Part shown: in pieces, positions 35,807 to 45,575 of the stretch | Layout: each line of letters opens with the position of its first letter | Numbering within the stretch: the stretch's first letter is position 1 | Assembly (NCBI GenBank): GCA_021199355.1 | Contig: JAJQIF010000009.1 | Location: 301,792 to 365,791, forward strand | DNA: 64,000 nt | Direction: 5' to 3' | Origin: Oscillospiraceae bacterium | GTDB taxonomy: Bacteria > Bacillota > Clostridia > Oscillospirales > Ruminococcaceae | Translations under genes and position numbers: made by a program | Notes under the pieces: model-generated | Databases searched by the model: none | Seen by the model: the letters and a program-made list of their open reading frames with translations, nothing else | What the model was told of the DNA's origin: nothing

Positions 35807-36570
35807 GATTACTTATGATTGGCGATGTCGTAGCACAGACAGGCTGTGACTTTCTGGCGTCAAAGCTGCGCGACATCAAGAAGAGATATAATATTGATGT
35901 AACCGTCATCAACGGCGAGAATTCCGCCTCCGGCAACGGCATAACCGTTCATTCCTGCGATTTCCTCACAAGAATCGGTGCAGACGTTGTCACGACCGGC
36001 AACCACGCTTTCAAGCGAAGGGAATCGCTCGGAATTTTCGACAATGTCCCTCACCTCATAAGACCGGCAAACTATTCCGATGAGGTTTGCGGTAAGGGCT
36101 ATTATGTCCTTGATATGGGCAGATGTCAGATTGCTGTTATAAACCTTATGGGCGTCATCTATATGGAGCCGCTTGCAAATCCGTTCAGAACCGTTGATGA
36201 GATACTTGCGGGAATCGAAACGAAGAATATTTTCGTTGATTTCCACGCCGAAGCCACAGCCGAAAAGAAGGCTCTCGGCTTCTATCTCGCCGGAAGAGTA
36301 ACTGCGGTTATGGGGACACATACACATGTCCAGACTGCGGATGAGACTATTCTTGATGGCGGAACAGCATATATTACAGATGTCGGAATGACCGGTCCCG
36401 AGGATTCCGTCTTGGGGGTAAATAAAGAGATAGCAATCGAAAAACAGCGGCTCAACTTCCCCGTAAGATTCGCCGAAGCCGATACGCCATGCTTCATTAA
36501 CGGAGTAGTGGTTGAGTTCGACGAGAAAGCCGGCAGAGCATCTCACATTGAGAGAATCATTGAGCGCTGA
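35803..36570 (+). CDS. ymdB: YmdB family metallophosphoesterase
   Basis: MRLLMIGDVVAQTGCDFL...VINGENSASGNGIT...GADVVTTGNHAF...VDFHAEATAEKKALGFYLAGRVTAVMGTHTHVQTAD. Confidence 0.92.
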   Translation: MRLLMIGDVVAQTGCDFLASKLRDIKKRYNIDVTVINGENSASGNGITVHSCDFLTRIGADVVTTGNHAFKRRESLGIFDNVPHLIRPANYSDEVCGKGYYVLDMGRCQIAVINLMGVIYMEPLANPFRTVDEILAGIETKNIFVDFHAEATAEKKALGFYLAGRVTAVMGTHTHVQTADETILDGGTAYITDVGMTGPEDSVLGVNKEIAIEKQRLNFPVRFAEADTPCFINGVVVEFDEKAGRASHIERIIER

Positions 36571-36572
36571 GT

Positions 36573-37094
36573 CTATGCTCCGAGAAACAGTCTGACTGCA
36601 AGTGCGGAAAGAATAAACGCCGTGAAATCGCCCACGAGTGCCGAGGGCAGGGCATGGCGTGTTTTCTTTATCTTGACGGCTCCAAAGTAAACGGCAACGG
36701 TGTAAAGTGTTGTCTCCGTTGAACCCATCAGCACGCTTGCAACCCGACCGATAAAGCTATCAGCGCCGTATTCCGACAGAATGCTGTCGAGCATTGAAAG
36801 CGCACCACTTCCCGAAACCGGTCGCATGAGCGCCAGAGGCACGCATTCGGATGGGATTCCTATAATCGAAGTGATTGGCTCAATTAGATTTGTCAATGCC
36901 GAAAGCGCACCCGAAGCCTTGAACATCTCTACTGCCAGCATAAGAGCGACCAGAGAGGGGAGTATGTCGAAGCAGACGGCGATATTCTCTTTTGCTCCCG
37001 CTATAAACGTATCGAAAACGCCTATTTTCTTATGTAAGCTGTAAAGAATAACTCCGAGAACAAATACAGGGACAATAAGACTTGTAATTCTCAC
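36573..37094 (-). CDS. spmB: Spore maturation protein B
   Basis: VFVLGVILYSLHKKIGVFDTFIAGAKENI...ALMRPVSGSGALSML...GSTETTLYTVAVYFGAV. Confidence 0.9.
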   Translation of the reverse strand: MRITSLIVPVFVLGVILYSLHKKIGVFDTFIAGAKENIAVCFDILPSLVALMLAVEMFKASGALSALTNLIEPITSIIGIPSECVPLALMRPVSGSGALSMLDSILSEYGADSFIGRVASVLMGSTETTLYTVAVYFGAVKIKKTRHALPSALVGDFTAFILSALAVRLFLGA

Positions 37095-37678
37095 TTTTTT
37101 CTCCGTCCTATCTTATCAAAAGCATATGCACACACAATAGCCGCTGTCAGTGACAGAACCGAAACCGTCAACACACACGGCAGAATGTCCATCGGCGACC
37201 TGCTCCCATATGTAAGCCGCAGTGCCGCTACGGTTGATGGTATAAGCTCTATCGAGGAAGTGTTGATTACCGTAAGAAGCACCATGTTTCTGGATGCCGT
37301 ATCTTCACAGTTTTCTTCTGCTTTAAGCTCTTTCATAGCTTCAATTCCGAGAGGGGTTGCGGCGTTTCCGAGACCGAAGAGATTGGCAGTAATGTTCATG
37401 GCGATGGCTTTGAATGCTTTTGAGTTTTTGTCAAGACCTCTGAATATAATACTAACGATCGGACTTATCAGACGTGCAATCCTGTCTGTAAGTCCGCTTT
37501 TTTCGGCGAGCTTCATAACTCCGCCCCATGTTGCCATCGCACCCAAAATGCTCAGTGTCAGCGTCACTGCGGTTTGTCCGCTCGTTAAAACGGCATTTGA
37601 GACAGCTTCCGCTCCTCCGTTAAAAAATCCATATACGCAGGACACTGCGATAATTCCCGCCAGTATAAAATCTATCAT
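37091..37678 (-). CDS. spmA: Spore maturation protein A
   Basis: ATWGGVMKLAEKSGLTDRIARLISPI...AMNITANLFGLGNAATPLGIEAMKEL...; overlaps spmB by 4 nt. Confidence 0.9.
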   Translation of the reverse strand: MIDFILAGIIAVSCVYGFFNGGAEAVSNAVLTSGQTAVTLTLSILGAMATWGGVMKLAEKSGLTDRIARLISPIVSIIFRGLDKNSKAFKAIAMNITANLFGLGNAATPLGIEAMKELKAEENCEDTASRNMVLLTVINTSSIELIPSTVAALRLTYGSRSPMDILPCVLTVSVLSLTAAIVCAYAFDKIGRRKK

Positions 37679-37834
37679 ATGTTAAACTCCTTTGTGTTTC
37701 ACAGAGCTATTTGTTACGACGATATAAAAACTGTTTTTTCACACCAATTTCTGAAATTTTACCTCGAATGGTACTTGCATTATGTCGAATTATGCTGTAT
37801 AATATTTATATAAACGTCAAGGAGGTACGACACT

Positions 37835-38083
37835 ATGAAATCAACCGGTATTGTAAGAAGAATCGACGAGCTTGGAAGAATTGTCATCCCCATGGAGCTC
37901 AGAAAGTCTATGGACCTTAACATCAAGGACCCCATCGAGATTCTGACCGACGGCGACAACATTATCCTGAGAAAGTATTCCAATTCCTGCGCTCTTTGCG
38001 GTGAGGGCGAGGATATCATTCCTTTCGGCAACAAGCATATTTGCCCTGCTTGCCTTAAGAAAATCAAGGAAATGGAAATCTGA
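37835..38083 (+). CDS. AbrB family transition-state regulator with C-terminal zinc-ribbon-like Cys pairs
   Basis: MKSTGIVRRIDELGRIVIPMELRKSMDLNIKDPIEILTDGDNIILRKY then CALC...CPAC. Confidence 0.9.
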   Translation: MKSTGIVRRIDELGRIVIPMELRKSMDLNIKDPIEILTDGDNIILRKYSNSCALCGEGEDIIPFGNKHICPACLKKIKEMEI

Positions 38084-38108
38084 TCCGGCTCTTTTTCTGT
38101 CGTATAGG

Positions 38109-38147
38109 ATTCAGGTGTGTATTTCGGTACGCGCCTGAATTTTTTAT
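38109..38147 (+). terminator. Rho-independent terminator
   Basis: ATTCAGGTGTG...CGCGCCTGAATTTTTTA. Confidence 0.7.
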
Positions 38148-38283
38148 ATTTATATGTATATGATTTGAGACTCCGAAAAATGAAATTAATGTGTAACTCT
38201 TGCAATAAACATCGTATTGTGATACAATAGCCTAGGTGAATATGGTTTTTAAGCACCAATTTTTTTACGGAAGGTATCTTCAT

Positions 38284-39558
38284 ATGACCTTAGCAATGAC
38301 TTCTGACTTTGTCCGTGAGCTTCTTGACAGCGACGGCAATGTTATCTATTTTCCGAACAGTACTCTGTTTACAAAGCTGTTCCCGAACGGACTTTCAATC
38401 GACAACGTAATGTTCACGATTCCGGGGATCAATCTCGACATCTATTGGTATGGATTCCTGATTGCCGTCGGAATGGTTCTCGCAATGATATACGCATTCT
38501 CGAGATGCCGTAAATTCGGCCTCGATATCGACAGAGTGACCGATACCGTTCTTGCCGGTCTCATCGGCGGAATAATCGGCGCAAGACTCTACTATGTTAT
38601 ATTCAGCCTCGAGAATTATATGACAGAAGAGGGAACCCTCGATTTCGCAGAGATATTCAACATCCGTGACGGCGGACTTGCTATCTACGGCGGCATAATC
38701 GGCGGACTTTTAATCGGCGGAATAATGGCGAAGATCCGAAAGGTCAAGCTGATGCCTATGCTCGACCTTGCCGGAATGGGCTTCCTTATAGGTCAGTGCA
38801 TAGGGCGTTGGGGCAACTTCTTCAACCAGGAGGCATACGGTTATTCTGAAGCAGCCGGCTCGCTCCCTTGGGGAATGGTTTCAAAGAGTATCCTGAACGG
38901 TATTTACTTCTTTGTATATCCCGACAACACTTCGGTTGTAACGAATCGTGCTGTCGATATGCTCGCACATCCTTGCTTCCTGTATGAATCGCTCTGGTGC
39001 CTCTTAGGCTTCATAATCCTTCACATCTATTCGAAGCACCGCAAATATGACGGTCAGCTCTTCCTCATGTATATCGGCTGGTACGGCTTCGGCAGATTCT
39101 GGATTGAAGGCTTGAGAACTGACAGCCTGTACCTTGTCAATAACGACGTAATTTCGCTCAAGGTTTCTCAGCTCCTTGCCGGAACTTGCTTCATCTTCGC
39201 GGTAATAATGCTCATCTATCTGGGCATAAGAGGTAAGAAGCAGGGTGGATATGTGCTTTATTGTAATACCGATGAATCAAAGGCTCTCCTGAAAGAAGCT
39301 TATAAGAAGTCAAAGAAGGGTCAGAACGAAAGCCTCGAAGAGGATGAGCATATTGTCGATGACACTGTCGGTGACAACGCCGAAGATAATGTCGACGACA
39401 ATCAGCATATACTTGCCGATGAGTTCCGAAACGAAGGTGAAGAGGCTTCCGAATCGGAGGAATCCGAAGTGAGTGAAGAATCCGAGCAGGAAGAAGCTTC
39501 GGAAGCTGAATCTGTGCAGGAAACCGAACCGGAAGCAGAAACAAAAACAGAAGAATAA
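38284..39558 (+). CDS. lgt: Prolipoprotein diacylglyceryl transferase with long acidic C-terminal tail
   Basis: RDGGLAIYGGIIGGLLIGG, GQCIGRWGNFFNQEAYG, GWYGFGRFWIEGLRTDSL; start choice uncertain (38242 and 38236 also possible). Confidence 0.9.
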   Translation: MTLAMTSDFVRELLDSDGNVIYFPNSTLFTKLFPNGLSIDNVMFTIPGINLDIYWYGFLIAVGMVLAMIYAFSRCRKFGLDIDRVTDTVLAGLIGGIIGARLYYVIFSLENYMTEEGTLDFAEIFNIRDGGLAIYGGIIGGLLIGGIMAKIRKVKLMPMLDLAGMGFLIGQCIGRWGNFFNQEAYGYSEAAGSLPWGMVSKSILNGIYFFVYPDNTSVVTNRAVDMLAHPCFLYESLWCLLGFIILHIYSKHRKYDGQLFLMYIGWYGFGRFWIEGLRTDSLYLVNNDVISLKVSQLLAGTCFIFAVIMLIYLGIRGKKQGGYVLYCNTDESKALLKEAYKKSKKGQNESLEEDEHIVDDTVGDNAEDNVDDNQHILADEFRNEGEEASESEESEVSEESEQEEASEAESVQETEPEAETKTEE

Positions 39559-39585
39559 AATCAACAAATTACAAAGGGGAATAAT

Positions 39586-40440
39586 ATGGCAGAAATTATA
39601 GACGGAAAAGCCGTTGCGGCGGCTGTAAAAGAAAGAATCCGTAAGGACGCAATCAGATTCCAGAAGACATCTAAAGTCGTTCCGGGTCTTGCTGTGGTCC
39701 TTGTCGGAAATGATCCCGCATCGAAAATATATGTAAGAAACAAGAAGAAAGCTTGCGAAGAGGTCGGCTTTAAATCATTTGAATACGTTCTTCCGGAGGA
39801 AACACCCGAGATTGTTCTGTTGGAGCTAATAGATTCACTCAACAAGAATCCCGAAATCCACGGTATTCTGGTTCAGCTTCCTCTTCCCAAGCATATCGAT
39901 GAGGACACTATTATAGCGGCAATCAATCCGAAGAAGGATGTTGACTGCTTCCACCCGATTAACGTCGGAAAGCTTGTCACCGGCGGCGGAGACTTTGCAC
40001 CGTGCACTCCTGCGGGGGTAATGGAGCTCATAAAGTCGACCGGAGTCGATGTAGCAGGTAAAAGATGCGTAGTTGTCGGAAGAAGCAATATTGTCGGCAA
40101 GCCGATGGCAATGCTTCTCCTGCAGGCAAACGGCACCGTGACGATTTGCCACTCGAAGACAGAAAATCTTGGCGATATATGCCGTGAGGCTGATATACTT
40201 GTTGCCGCTGTCGGCAAGTCAAAGCTTATCACCGGCGATATGATAAAGCCCGGGGCGGTTGTAATCGACGTGGGAATGAACAGAGATGCAAACGGCAAGC
40301 TCTGCGGAGATGTCGATTTCAAGGCGGCATCCAAGATTGCAGGCTTCATAACTCCCGTTCCCGGAGGAGTCGGACCGATGACTATTGCCATGCTCATGGA
40401 GAACACCTATACCGCGGCAAAGCTCTCGGTGGTCAAGTAA
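39586..40440 (+). CDS. folD: Bifunctional methylenetetrahydrofolate dehydrogenase/cyclohydrolase
   Basis: VGNDPASKIYVRNKKKACEEVGF, GILVQLPLPKHID, VVGRSNIVGKPMAMLL, TPVPGGVGPMTIAMLMENT. Confidence 0.96.
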   Translation: MAEIIDGKAVAAAVKERIRKDAIRFQKTSKVVPGLAVVLVGNDPASKIYVRNKKKACEEVGFKSFEYVLPEETPEIVLLELIDSLNKNPEIHGILVQLPLPKHIDEDTIIAAINPKKDVDCFHPINVGKLVTGGGDFAPCTPAGVMELIKSTGVDVAGKRCVVVGRSNIVGKPMAMLLLQANGTVTICHSKTENLGDICREADILVAAVGKSKLITGDMIKPGAVVIDVGMNRDANGKLCGDVDFKAASKIAGFITPVPGGVGPMTIAMLMENTYTAAKLSVVK

Positions 40441-40449
40441 TAAAAATTA

Positions 40450-40486
40450 AGTCCTGTCTCATATAGTAGTGAGACAGGGCTTTTTA
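40450..40486 (+). terminator. Rho-independent terminator after folD
   Basis: GTCCTGTCTCA...TGAGACAGGGCTTTTT. Confidence 0.8.
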
Positions 40487-40574
40487 TATCTTCTGAAGTC
40501 TTCACAAAAATCTTTCTTTGTCCCAAAAACCGCATATCTGAGCCGAATTTTAAAAAAATCTTACTTAAAAAAGC

Positions 40575-40603
40575 TTGACAGTCTAAATCCAAAGTGTTAT
40601 AAT
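40575..40603 (+). promoter_or_regulatory. Sigma-A promoter of the mntP operon
   Basis: TTGACA, 17-nt spacer, TATAAT. Confidence 0.8.
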
Positions 40604-40614
40604 CAACGCAAGTG

Positions 40615-40735
40615 AATTTCCCGTGAGGGAGTAGCAAGCGCGGTTTTCCGCGTAGCAAGTCAACATCCTGACTGTGGTGCAGGCGAAAGCGTCTCTGACC
40701 GCAATCTGGCTTGTTTTAAATTGCGAGACTCATGT
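40615..40735 (+). ncRNA. yybP-ykoY (Mn2+) riboswitch
   Basis: GAGGGAGTAGCAAGCG...GCGTAGCAAGTCAACATCCTGACTG...CTGACCGCAATCTGGCTTG; followed by terminator hairpin and mntP. Confidence 0.88.
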
Positions 40736-40777
40736 ATAACTGTAAAGCTGTACAAGTGTCGTATATACGATTTATAC

Positions 40778-40817
40778 ACCCAAGTTCGGCTCGGCAGTCG
40801 TACTTGGGTTTTTGCTG
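40778..40817 (+). terminator. Expression-platform terminator of Mn riboswitch
   Basis: ACCCAAGT...ACTTGGGTTTTT. Confidence 0.8.
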
Positions 40818-40844
40818 CTAACTAACTGGAGGTAGATATTAATT

Positions 40845-41432
40845 ATGGAGTGGAGCTTTCTGTTCTTCTTCAACAGCGCACTTCTCGGAGTAGGTCTTGC
40901 GATGGATGCCTTTTCGGTGTCGATGGCAAACGGTCTGAACGAACCGAGAATGAAAAAGGGTAAGATGTGCGGAATTGCGGGTGTCTTCGCCGGATTTCAG
41001 GCTCTGATGCCGATGATCGGCTGGATTTGTGTACATACAATCGTGCAGTATTTCACCGCGTTTGAGAAGCTGATCCCCTGGATTGCACTCATCCTTTTGG
41101 GTTTTATCGGCGGAAGAATGATTGCCGAGGGAACCAAGAAGGGCGAATCTGAAGAGGAGAACATGGGTCTTGGCATAGGAGCGCTTCTGATTCAGGGAAT
41201 TGCAACCTCAATCGACGCTCTTTCGGTCGGCTTTACGATAGCCGATTACAACTGGGTTATGGCACTCGTGGCGTCTCTGATAATCGCATTGGTAACATTC
41301 ATTATATGCATGATTGGACTCGTTATCGGAAAGAAATTCGGAACCAAGCTTTCGAACAAGGCACAGATTCTTGGTGGAGTAATACTGATTGCCATCGGTC
41401 TTGAAATTTTCATTACCGGTCTTATCGGATAA
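40845..41432 (+). CDS. mntP: Manganese efflux pump MntP
   Basis: GVGLAMDAFSVSMANGL and GIATSIDALSVGFTIA repeats; downstream of yybP-ykoY element. Confidence 0.9.
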   Translation: MEWSFLFFFNSALLGVGLAMDAFSVSMANGLNEPRMKKGKMCGIAGVFAGFQALMPMIGWICVHTIVQYFTAFEKLIPWIALILLGFIGGRMIAEGTKKGESEEENMGLGIGALLIQGIATSIDALSVGFTIADYNWVMALVASLIIALVTFIICMIGLVIGKKFGTKLSNKAQILGGVILIAIGLEIFITGLIG

Positions 41433-41452
41433 AAAGTTAAAGGAGAATTGTT

Positions 41453-44089
41453 GTGAGATATTATTGTGAAGAAAAAGAAACGGTTCTTAAGGAACTCGAA
41501 TCTTCAGAAAACGGTCTTTCGACGGAAGAAGCCGGGAAAAGGCTCGAACGCGACGGCAAAAACGTATTAGCCGCCAAAAAGGGCAAGAGTCTCATAAGAA
41601 GGTTCTTGGAAGAGCTTGCTGACCCGATGATAATTATTCTTCTGGTTGCGGCTCTCGTAAGCGGAATTCTGGCGGTCGTTGAGAATGACAGCTTTGCCGA
41701 CGTTATTATTATTCTGTTTGTAGTCATAGTAAACGCTGTCTTGGGCGTTTATCAGGAAAGCAAGGCAGAAAAGGCGATAGAAGCCTTGCAGGAAATGTCC
41801 GCCGCCACATCTAAGGTAATGCGTGACGGTAAAATTACGACCGTCAGGAGCGAAGAGCTTGTAGTCGGAGATATCGTAATCCTCGAGGCGGGCGATGCTG
41901 TGCCTGCTGACCTCAGAATACTCACGAGCGCAAGCCTGAAAGCTGAGGAAGCCGCACTAACAGGTGAATCCGTCCCCGTAAATAAGTTTATAGACATTAT
42001 AAACCTCAGAGACGGCGAGAAGGATGTCCTCCTCGGCGACAGAAAGAACATGCTTTATATGGGCAGTACCGTCGTCTATGGCAGAGGAACAGCCGTCGTA
42101 ACAGCCACCGGCATGGACACCGAGATGGGCAAAATTGCCGATGCTTTGCAGAATGCCGAGGAAGGTGACACACCGCTCCAAATCAAGCTCAATCAGCTTT
42201 CAAAGGTTCTTACATGGTTGGTTCTCGGAATTTGTGTAATCGTATTTGCCGTTCAGCTTTTAAGAGCCGGAAGCCTCAACTTCGAGCTTATCCTCGACTC
42301 GTTCATGATAGCCGTTTCGCTTGCGGTTGCCGCCATTCCGGAAGGTCTTGCGGCGGTGGTAACTGTTGTACTTTCAATCGGCGTTACCAACATGTCAAAG
42401 CGCAACGCCATAATCCGCAAACTTACAGCCGTCGAAACCCTCGGCTGTGCTCAGATAATCTGCTCGGATAAGACAGGTACTCTTACCCAGAACAAGATGA
42501 CTGTCGTTGACTTCTACGGCGACGAAGACAAGAAGATTGCCACGGCTATGGCACTTTGCAGTGACGCCGAGCTTATGGAGGACGGCACAGTAACAGGCGA
42601 ACCCACAGAAGCGGCGCTTGTCGCATGGGCAAACACTCTCGGCTTGGACAAGCCCACACTGAAGTCAAAGCTTGCTCGCTGTGGTGAAGCTCCGTTCGAT
42701 TCGCAAAGAAAGATGATGTCGACCGTTCATTCATCCGACAGTTCTTATATCCAGTTCACAAAGGGCGCCCCCGATATCGTTATTGATAAATGCACATTCT
42801 ATCTCGAGAATGGCAAGCCTGTCCCGATGACCGAAGAGCACAAGGCAGAAATACTCGCCGCTAACAAGGCTATGGCTGATAAGGCGCTTCGTGTTCTTGC
42901 ATGTGCCGAGAGGCTCTGGGATGCTATGCCCGATGATTGCGACAGTTCGAACCTTGAGCATGACCTCTGCTTTATCGGTCTCTGCGGAATGATTGACCCC
43001 GTCCGTCCAGAAGTCAAGGACGCCATTGAAGAGTGCCGCGAAGCCGGAATAAGACCGATTATGATAACCGGTGACCACATCGACACCGCCGTTGCAATCG
43101 CAAACGAGCTCGGCATCATGACCGGAGGCTACAAGGCGGTTACCGGCGCTCAGCTCAATGAAATGGACGACGAAACGTTCGCTAAGGAATTTATGAATAT
43201 CAGCGTCTATGCCCGTGTTCAACCGGAGCATAAGACGAGGATAGTCAACGCTTGGAAAAACGCCGGCTACGTCACTGCTATGACCGGCGACGGCGTAAAC
43301 GATGCTCCTTCAATCAAAGCGGCTGATATCGGTGTCGGAATGGGTATCACCGGAACCGACGTAACAAAGAACGTCGCTGATATGGTTCTCGCTGACGACA
43401 ACTTCGCTACGATAGTCGGAGCCGTAGAAGAGGGAAGAAGAATCTACGACAACATAAGAAAGGCTATCCAGTTCCTCTTAGGCTCGAATATGAGCGAAGT
43501 CTTAAGTATCTTCTTCGCAACCCTCATGGGCTTTACAATCCTGAAGCCTGTACACCTTCTCTGGATTAACCTTGTAACAGATTGCTTCCCTGCACTTGCT
43601 CTCGGTACCGAAAAGGCAGAGCCTGATATCATGAAGCGCAAGCCCCGTGACGCAAAGGCAGGAATCTTCGCAGGCGGCATGGGTATCGACATCGGCTATC
43701 AGGGTCTTCTGGTTACGATTTTGGTATTAGCTTCCTACTTCATCGGTGACTTCATGGAAACCGGTTCGTTTACAATCGCCAACAGTGCGGACGGCACGAC
43801 AATGGCATTCCTTACGATGTCAATGGCTGAGATATTCCATAGTCTGAATATGCGTTCGCAGAGAGGCAGTATTTTCAAGCTTGGTTCTCAGAACAAGCTT
43901 CTCCTTCTGGCGGCTGTAGCTTCTCTCGTCGCTACAACTCTTGTATGCGAGATTCCCGTTATCGCTAACGCGTTCGAATTCACAAGCGTTGAGCTTAATG
44001 AGTATCTGATTGCTATTGCACTTGGCTTCCTCATTATCCCGATGGTCGAGATAGTGAAGTTCTTCCAGCACAAATTTGCGAAGGATTGA
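41453..44089 (+). CDS. P-type cation-transporting ATPase (PMCA/SERCA-like, Ca2+ or Mn2+)
   Basis: AAIPEGLAAVVTVVLSIG, CSDKTGTLTQNKMTV, MTGDGVNDAPSIKAADIGVGMGITGTDVTK; 878 aa; GTG start. Confidence 0.92.
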   Translation: MRYYCEEKETVLKELESSENGLSTEEAGKRLERDGKNVLAAKKGKSLIRRFLEELADPMIIILLVAALVSGILAVVENDSFADVIIILFVVIVNAVLGVYQESKAEKAIEALQEMSAATSKVMRDGKITTVRSEELVVGDIVILEAGDAVPADLRILTSASLKAEEAALTGESVPVNKFIDIINLRDGEKDVLLGDRKNMLYMGSTVVYGRGTAVVTATGMDTEMGKIADALQNAEEGDTPLQIKLNQLSKVLTWLVLGICVIVFAVQLLRAGSLNFELILDSFMIAVSLAVAAIPEGLAAVVTVVLSIGVTNMSKRNAIIRKLTAVETLGCAQIICSDKTGTLTQNKMTVVDFYGDEDKKIATAMALCSDAELMEDGTVTGEPTEAALVAWANTLGLDKPTLKSKLARCGEAPFDSQRKMMSTVHSSDSSYIQFTKGAPDIVIDKCTFYLENGKPVPMTEEHKAEILAANKAMADKALRVLACAERLWDAMPDDCDSSNLEHDLCFIGLCGMIDPVRPEVKDAIEECREAGIRPIMITGDHIDTAVAIANELGIMTGGYKAVTGAQLNEMDDETFAKEFMNISVYARVQPEHKTRIVNAWKNAGYVTAMTGDGVNDAPSIKAADIGVGMGITGTDVTKNVADMVLADDNFATIVGAVEEGRRIYDNIRKAIQFLLGSNMSEVLSIFFATLMGFTILKPVHLLWINLVTDCFPALALGTEKAEPDIMKRKPRDAKAGIFAGGMGIDIGYQGLLVTILVLASYFIGDFMETGSFTIANSADGTTMAFLTMSMAEIFHSLNMRSQRGSIFKLGSQNKLLLLAAVASLVATTLVCEIPVIANAFEFTSVELNEYLIAIALGFLIIPMVEIVKFFQHKFAKD

Positions 44090-44113
44090 ATATAAAAACT
44101 TGGAGGGTATGTT

Positions 44114-45538
44114 ATGAAAGAGTATATAAAGGGCGCAAACCCCTATATGCCGCTTTGGGAACACGTTCCCGACGGTGAGCCGAGAGTCTTCGAGTATAAC
44201 GGCGAAAAGCGTGTTTATGTTTACGGCTCTCACGACATCGAGAAAACCCAGTATTGTGGAAGAAATCAGGTTGTGTGGAGTGCGCCTGTCGATGACCTGA
44301 CAGACTGGACCTGCCACGGCGTTTGCTACACTGCAACTGACAACAGTGTTCTTTATGCTCCCGACGTTGTTCAGAAGGGCGATACCTTCTATCTCTATGC
44401 CGCCGAGGCATGCGGCTCGAGAATCATGGTTGCAAGCTCCAAGAATCCCGCAGGACCGTTCGAGAACCCAATAAAGACCGACCTTGGTTTCGACCCGGGT
44501 GTGCTTGTAGATGACGATGGCAGAGTTTATGCTTATTGGGGCTTCTGCGGTTGCTATTGCGGCGAGCTTAATGATGACATGGCTACAATCAAAGAGGGGA
44601 CATTCCATGCTCATCCGATGGGGCATACTCCCTGGCAGGATGTAGATGACGGACATCTTGACCCGGACGACGCTTTCTTTGAGGCTTCATCTCCGAGAAA
44701 AGTTATGGGTAAATACGTTTATATCTACTCTAAGAGATACTATACCCCCGTTCCCGAGCTCGGTGTCTACACTCATAACAACGGCTTCCTGTCCTACAAG
44801 TACAGTGACAGTCCTCTCGAAGGTTTCCAGCCGGGTGGAGATATAAGCTTCAACGGCGGCGAGATTCTCAAGAACCCCGACGGCACCGGAGAAATGACAT
44901 ATCGTTGGGGCAACAATCACGGAAGCATCGCTGAAATAAACGGCAAGTGGTATATTTTCTATCACCGCCATACCGGAACCGACGAGTTTGCCCGTCAGGG
45001 AATGCTTGAACCTGTAGACGTTGCTATGGACAAGAACGGTAAAATCTACATCGGCGATATCACCTATGTAAACGGTGAGCCCGTATCCTCAAAGCCCGTT
45101 GAGATGACCTCTCAGGGCGCACATATCAACGGTTTGGATGCCTATAAGCTCATTTCAGCCGGCTATGCCTGCCATCTCCGTGGCGGAAGCACTCAGGCTT
45201 ATATAAAGCCGGTTTATGAGCAGGATGACAACATCTCTGCACCCATCGTGAACATCACAAACGGCACCGTTGCGGGTTATAGATATATCCAGTTCGGTAG
45301 CAACGCGCCGAAGACCGTCACTGTAGAATTAACAGCCTTGAAGGATGCGACTGTCAATGTCCGCCTTGACACCCATGATGGCAGAGTAGTTGCAACCATA
45401 AATCTGGAAGCAGGGGAAACTGAAGCCACAGCTGACCTGACAACCGGAATCATCGGCAAGCATGCTGTGTATTTCGAGTTTAAATCCGATAGCACTGAAC
45501 CTGTTGCCGAGTTCTCAAGATTCACATTTGACAGATAA
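44114..45538 (+). CDS. Glycoside hydrolase family 43 protein
   Basis: GANPYMPLWEHVPDGEPRVFEYNGEKRVYVYGSHD...YAPDVVQKGDTFYLYAA...DPGVLVDDDGRVYAYWG; C-terminal CBM-like beta domain. Confidence 0.85.
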   Translation: MKEYIKGANPYMPLWEHVPDGEPRVFEYNGEKRVYVYGSHDIEKTQYCGRNQVVWSAPVDDLTDWTCHGVCYTATDNSVLYAPDVVQKGDTFYLYAAEACGSRIMVASSKNPAGPFENPIKTDLGFDPGVLVDDDGRVYAYWGFCGCYCGELNDDMATIKEGTFHAHPMGHTPWQDVDDGHLDPDDAFFEASSPRKVMGKYVYIYSKRYYTPVPELGVYTHNNGFLSYKYSDSPLEGFQPGGDISFNGGEILKNPDGTGEMTYRWGNNHGSIAEINGKWYIFYHRHTGTDEFARQGMLEPVDVAMDKNGKIYIGDITYVNGEPVSSKPVEMTSQGAHINGLDAYKLISAGYACHLRGGSTQAYIKPVYEQDDNISAPIVNITNGTVAGYRYIQFGSNAPKTVTVELTALKDATVNVRLDTHDGRVVATINLEAGETEATADLTTGIIGKHAVYFEFKSDSTEPVAEFSRFTFDR

Positions 45539-45543
45539 TAAAA

Positions 45544-45572
45544 GTCCCTCACAGCCTAAACTGTGAGGGATT
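45544..45572. terminator. Bidirectional terminator between GH43 gene and asnB
   Basis: GTCCCTCACAG-CCTAAA-CTGTGAGGGAT. Confidence 0.8.
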
Positions 45573-45575
45573 TAT

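Noticed and set aside
39310-39567. Apparent repeat in the 3' end of lgt (Phe/Leu-rich antisense ORF)
   Set aside because: Explained by the Glu/Ser-rich acidic tail codons of Lgt; not a DNA repeat element or gene.
43820-44656. 278-aa minus-strand ORF across the P-type ATPase/GH43 junction
   Set aside because: Antisense to two well-supported genes.
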